Program-made: the position numbers and the translations under genes
Shown here: positions 60,782 through 64,000 of the stretch, piece after piece
Layout: each line of letters opens with the position of its first letter
Position numbering within the stretch: position 1 is the stretch's first letter
The notes under the pieces: generated by a model
Database searches by the model: none
What the model was told of the DNA's origin: nothing
What the model saw: the letters and a program-made list of their open reading frames with translations, nothing else
DNA from: BACL27 sp947488385
Lineage (GTDB): Bacteria; Actinomycetota; Acidimicrobiia; Acidimicrobiales; Ilumatobacteraceae
Reading direction: 5' to 3'
Length of the DNA stretch: 64,000 nucleotides
Assembly (NCBI GenBank): GCA_964203655.1
Contig: CAXNMJ010000001.1
Location: forward strand, 1 to 64,000

Positions 60782-61945
60782 TCATCTCAGGCGCTGGGGT
60801 TTGCGCAGCACCCGATCTTCAAACATTCTCACTACCCGACTCTTGGGATGATGATCGGGATCAAAACTTTCACGCTCCAAAACTTTGTGGTAGATCTCAA
60901 CATAAATTTCAGCGAGGTGACGCATTGAAAGCTCTTTGGCTCTCTCAAGACCACCTTGACGAAGTCGCTCAGAAAGTTTCTTGTCGCTAATCACCTTGGC
61001 TAAACCTTCTGTCAAACCTCCAACATCACCTGGCTCGACCAACCAGCCGTTCACATCGTGAGTCGCAACGTTTCTATAACCCTCAAGCGAACTCGCAACC
61101 ACTGGTGCTCCAGCAGCCATCGCCTCGAGTACAACAATCCCAAATGATTCACTGTGCAATGACGGAGCACAAAACACGGCACACTTTGCGAGTCTGTCGA
61201 TCTTTTCAGCATCTGTGATTCTGCCAAGCCACGAAATGCGATGGTCGTGCGCGTATTTTGCTTTGAGCTCGGCGATGCCTTCGCCGTCGGATGCAATCCA
61301 GAGTTCGGTGTCATCCGAGAGTTTTTCAAATGCCTCCAACAATGTTGCGAGACCTTTACGCGGCTCATATCGACCACAGAAGAAAATGGCTTTTGAATCA
61401 CCACGAGAAATCTCTGGACGCAAATACAAATCGCTTTCGATTCCGTTGAACAAAATTTCATATTCGCCACCAAGATAACGATGTGCAAGTTCTTGGGCTT
61501 GCGGTGATACCGCAATGCGCGCGTCTAAAAAGTCGGCGATCCAATTCACACCTTTGCTCAACCGTCCATACCATGCGATATCTCCGGCGGCATGAAAAGT
61601 TCCGATCATCGGCGCAAGTCGCAACAACAACGCCGTCACAGTTGGGCCTGGCGCGATCGGTTCATGCAGGTGCAAAACATCGAACGCTTCATCATTGATT
61701 GCGCGAATTGTGCGCAACGCCGCCGATGGATCCGGAGCCAGTGGAACTATCGAGCCATTCGCCGCCGTTGGCAAGCTGTTTCCAAGTGGTGTTACAAACG
61801 GTTCAGGTGGCGGGCCATCACAAGGTCCAAGCACACGGGCTTCATGACCCATCTTGCGCAACTCTCGTGCCAGACCAAGAACTTGTGACTGCACGCCACC
61901 TGGAATCGTCAAACTGTAGGGAGAGATTATTCCGATACGCAGCAT
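60782..61945 (-). CDS. GT4 glycosyltransferase, PimA-like phosphatidylinositol mannosyltransferase
   Basis: GT-B fold retaining glycosyltransferase. The N-terminal GIISPYSLTIPGGVQSQVLGLA is close to mycobacterial PimA (substrate loop PGGVQ), HLHEPIAPGPT and GTFHAAG follow, and the donor-binding EX7E motif is in SESFGIVVLEAMAAG near residue 280. I start at ATG 61945 (MLRIGI); the open frame to 62008 adds an unlikely leader. Length 387. A PatA-like acyltransferase gene lies nearby at 62963-63883, supporting phosphatidylinositol mannoside synthesis, but mannose specificity is inferred. Confidence 0.85.
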   Translation of the reverse strand: MLRIGIISPYSLTIPGGVQSQVLGLARELRKMGHEARVLGPCDGPPPEPFVTPLGNSLPTAANGSIVPLAPDPSAALRTIRAINDEAFDVLHLHEPIAPGPTVTALLLRLAPMIGTFHAAGDIAWYGRLSKGVNWIADFLDARIAVSPQAQELAHRYLGGEYEILFNGIESDLYLRPEISRGDSKAIFFCGRYEPRKGLATLLEAFEKLSDDTELWIASDGEGIAELKAKYAHDHRISWLGRITDAEKIDRLAKCAVFCAPSLHSESFGIVVLEAMAAGAPVVASSLEGYRNVATHDVNGWLVEPGDVGGLTEGLAKVISDKKLSERLRQGGLERAKELSMRHLAEIYVEIYHKVLERESFDPDHHPKSRVVRMFEDRVLRKPQRLR

Positions 61946-62046
61946 TTTTTTACGCACATACCGTGAGCCGTAATGCGAACTCGTCGCTGAGTCAGATGCG
62001 CTTTCCACCGCCTATACGGTACGACCACTGCGACTAGTTTGAAGGT

Positions 62047-62970
62047 ATGTCTAGTCAAGAGAGTTTTCGGCCTGCTTTATCAATTGTTGCAGTTGCAAAA
62101 AAACGCGCCCCAATTCTGGATCTCGCCCGACGTGCAGAAGAATTGAACTTTGCGGGCATCGCCTGCCCAAGCCTTGGTGCAACGATGGGACTCTGCGTTT
62201 CACTTGCTCATGTCACGAGCAAAATTAAATTTTGGACCTCAATCCAACCTATTTATTACAGCCACGCAATTGAGATGGCCAATACTGCGGCCCACATCCA
62301 CGAAATCTCAAACGGCAGATTTGGACTCGGACTTGGCGTGAGCCACGCGCCTGTCGTCAGTCGACTCGGGGCAAACTCGTCGACACCGATTGCCGACATC
62401 AAAAATTACGTCGAAGCGATGCGCGCACAGTCCAGATTTTCAGGCGAACTGCCACCGATTTATTTGGCGGCATTGCGCAACAAAATGCTGGCTGTTGCCA
62501 CCGAAATTTCTGAAGGTGCGGTCTGGGCTAATGCCTCGCGAAAGAGCATTTCAGGTCAGGTTGCACTCATCCCCGAAAGTCGCCGCAACGAGATGTTTCT
62601 TGCAAACATGATTCCGACAGTTATCAGTGACGATGTCAACTCTGCGCGCGACGTGCACCGAAAAACACTCACGGGTTACGCAACTCTTCCTAATTATCGC
62701 AACTACTGGCGCTCATGCGGCTATGGCGAGCAGATTGACGCATTTGAAAAAGTACTTGCCAGTGCTAAACCCGAAAACCGCGCTGCCGAACTCATCGCAG
62801 CGATGGACAATGAATGGCTAGACGATTGCACCCTCTCAGGCGACGCCGACACCGTTCGAGAAGGGCTCTATTCATGGTCGCAGTCTGGTGTTCTACCGAT
62901 TGCAGTTATGTCTTCAACTTCGGGTGGACAGGCTCAAGCGATCAACCAACTCTTTGACGCGTTTAACTAG
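62047..62970 (+). CDS. Luciferase-like (probably F420-dependent) oxidoreductase
   Basis: TIM-barrel flavin/F420 enzyme of the LLM superfamily. Features: AEELNFAGIACPSLG near residue 30, then a barrel core with AAHIHEISNGRFGLGLGVSH (the usual HPxxxAxxxATLxxLSxGRxxLGxG equivalent) near residue 85. Length 307. A GAAGG lies three bases before ATG 62047. The 3' end overlaps the convergent acyltransferase gene by 8 bp. It is divergent from the pimA-like gene. Substrate unknown; F420 rather than FMN is inferred from actinobacterial context. Confidence 0.85.
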   Translation: MSSQESFRPALSIVAVAKKRAPILDLARRAEELNFAGIACPSLGATMGLCVSLAHVTSKIKFWTSIQPIYYSHAIEMANTAAHIHEISNGRFGLGLGVSHAPVVSRLGANSSTPIADIKNYVEAMRAQSRFSGELPPIYLAALRNKMLAVATEISEGAVWANASRKSISGQVALIPESRRNEMFLANMIPTVISDDVNSARDVHRKTLTGYATLPNYRNYWRSCGYGEQIDAFEKVLASAKPENRAAELIAAMDNEWLDDCTLSGDADTVREGLYSWSQSGVLPIAVMSSTSGGQAQAINQLFDAFN

Positions 62971-63883
62971 CCACTCGATCGCTCGGCCAGTTGGGCTGAA
63001 ACAAGTGCCATTGATCTGGCGCACGACGAATTAAGGCTTCGAGTTCGCTCGCGAGTTCTTGCGAGACCCTCGCCATGTCTTCGCGCAAAGAACCTTTTCG
63101 TTCAAGGTTGATCGCTGGCCTCACGACTGTTTCGTGTTGATCAAGACCTCTGCCGAAATAAGTTCCAAGCGGCAGCAAAGTCGCACCCGAGCGCAATGCA
63201 AAAAATGAGGGACCCGCTGGAATGCTCGTACGCTCACCAAAAAAATCAACATCAATACCGTTGCCTTGCAGGTCACGGTCGCACAGCAATGCGACTATCT
63301 GATTGTTCGCCAATGCTTCTTGCACCGCAACTCCAGCATTGTCATCTAGTGGAATCACATCTACGCCATAGCTCTTGCGCAAATCAACGAACATCGCAAA
63401 GAGTCTCTCCGACTCAAGTTTCTCGACAACAGCATGCAGACGATGACCTTGGTGAATTAACCAACGACCCGACCACTCCCACCCTCCGAGATGTGGCAGG
63501 GCCAAGATCACTCCTTTGCCGTTCTTCAAGCCGTTTTGAATGTGTTCGAAACCATCTATCTCAATTTTTGCGTCGATCGCTTTTTTGTTTAAACCCGGAA
63601 GTCGAAAAGTTTCGATGTAGTAGCGCGCGTAACTCTCATAGGCTTTTTGAACCGTACGTCGCAATCTGCGTCCACTCAATGATGGGTCAACGCGTTGCAT
63701 GTTGCGCCCAACAATGTCGCGCTTACTGCGGATGAACACACAAACAATCGGCACCAAAACTGCACTCAATGCGGCAATAAAATTTGGGGGAATCAATTTT
63801 GTCAATTTAGAGACAACTCGATAACCAAAAATAATTAGCGCATCGGTGCGCGACCCTGTCTTTTGTTGCGGGTTCGTTGTCAC
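62963..63883 (-). CDS. Lysophospholipid acyltransferase family, PatA-like
   Basis: Membrane-associated acyltransferase resembling LpxL/HtrB and mycobacterial PatA, which acylates phosphatidylinositol mannosides. The catalytic motif HLGGWEW (HX4E) is near residue 130, with DRDLQGNGIDVDFFGERTSI and AGPSFFALRSGATLLP later. A hydrophobic N-terminal segment (about 25-52) anchors it. GTG start at 63883 overlaps an upstream stop codon (GTGA). Length 306. Substrate assigned only by nearness to the PimA-like gene. Confidence 0.85.
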   Translation of the reverse strand: MTTNPQQKTGSRTDALIIFGYRVVSKLTKLIPPNFIAALSAVLVPIVCVFIRSKRDIVGRNMQRVDPSLSGRRLRRTVQKAYESYARYYIETFRLPGLNKKAIDAKIEIDGFEHIQNGLKNGKGVILALPHLGGWEWSGRWLIHQGHRLHAVVEKLESERLFAMFVDLRKSYGVDVIPLDDNAGVAVQEALANNQIVALLCDRDLQGNGIDVDFFGERTSIPAGPSFFALRSGATLLPLGTYFGRGLDQHETVVRPAINLERKGSLREDMARVSQELASELEALIRRAPDQWHLFQPNWPSDRVAS

Positions 63884-64000
63884 TGCACTCGACGGCGACG
63901 AGTCACACGAAGTCGTCGGTCAGCACGTTGCGCTCTACGCGAGGCTCGCCTGGATTGTCGCAAAGCAACTCTCTCAGCAGCGGCAGGCGCAACCGCGGCT
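63880..64000 (-). CDS. C-terminal end of an upstream gene (5' end outside window)
   Basis: A minus-strand frame is open from the window edge to a TGA at 63880-63882 that overlaps the GTG of the acyltransferase gene. It encodes an alanine- and arginine-rich tail (ALRQSRRASRRAQRADRR). In mycobacteria the CDP-alcohol phosphatidyltransferase pgsA precedes patA, but nothing visible proves that here. A second minus frame ending at 63903-63905 is also open, so the frame choice is uncertain. Confidence 0.4.
   Translation of the reverse strand, partial: AAVAPAAAERVALRQSRRASRRAQRADRRLRVTRRRRVQ

Noticed and set aside
61946..62008. Longer start for the PimA-like gene
   Set aside because: The family starts at the first beta strand (LRIGIISPYS); the extra 21 residues are polar and have no ribosome-binding site.
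63903..64000. Alternative minus-strand frame for the partial gene at the right edge
   Set aside because: It is open and has a less biased composition, but its stop is 20 bp from the acyltransferase start, while the chosen frame overlaps that start as GTGA, the usual style here. Not decisive.

Overview
The window is a slice of an actinobacterial chromosome of moderate GC content, most likely from a small-genome planktonic lineage. Class Acidimicrobiia is my best guess, but it rests on gene content and protein style, not on a marker-gene search. Supporting signs are an actinobacterial integration host factor (mihF) before gmk, a PriA with a lost Walker A motif, a DUF1844 gene beside infC, a PimA-type mannosyltransferase with a PatA-type acyltransferase, an F420-type luciferase-like oxidoreductase, and an operator that closely resembles the mycobacterial ARG box. 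Gene order strings together blocks familiar from Mycobacterium and Streptomyces. Almost everything is on the minus strand, tightly packed with 1 to 8 bp start/stop overlaps.

Layout, left to right; operons read right to left. 1-846: the 3' part of a plus-strand cytochrome P450. 853-904: four 13-bp repeats at the end of tyrS. 885-8124: tyrS and an arginine operon argC-argB-argD-argF-argR-argH that lacks argJ and argG, with a strong promoter covered by two ARG boxes at 8127-8162. 8155-14282: tag, pheS-pheT, a SpoU-type rRNA methyltransferase, and infC-rpmI-rplT behind a structured leader. 14546-14839: divergent DUF1844 gene. 14822-20582: mihF-gmk-rpoZ-metK-priA-def-fmt. 20623-28709: pyrimidine operon pyrR-pyrB-pyrC-carA-carB-pyrD with a PyrR-binding loop in its leader. 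28799-38143: mltG-aroE, then aroC-aroK-aroB-aroQ-pepQ-efp-nusB and a DUF2079 membrane protein. 38151-47731: relA, hisS, aspS, rarA, a small membrane protein, alaS, ruvX. 47747-56546: yebC-bcp-ruvC-ruvA-ruvB-queA-tgt-yajC-secD-secF. 56549-64000: PLP synthase pdxS-pdxT, a DUF3048 lipoprotein, lemA-htpX, pimA, a plus-strand luciferase-like gene and a PatA-like acyltransferase.

The genes are mostly core: translation (four synthetase systems plus PheST, IF3, EF-P, Def/Fmt), arginine, pyrimidine and aromatic biosynthesis, protein export, Holliday-junction processing, stringent response and envelope glycolipids. I see no prophage, insertion sequence, CRISPR array, tRNA or rRNA.

The most unusual observation is that five reading-frame breaks (mihF, secD, ruvB and two in secF), plus a probable sixth at the start of infC, interrupt conserved and otherwise full-length genes, and every one is in the same direction (+1, as if one extra base were present). 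This is either a systematic sequence error or a real property of this genome. The regulatory finds (ARG boxes on a probably leaderless argC promoter, PyrR loop, two-tier hairpin before infC) are the next most informative.
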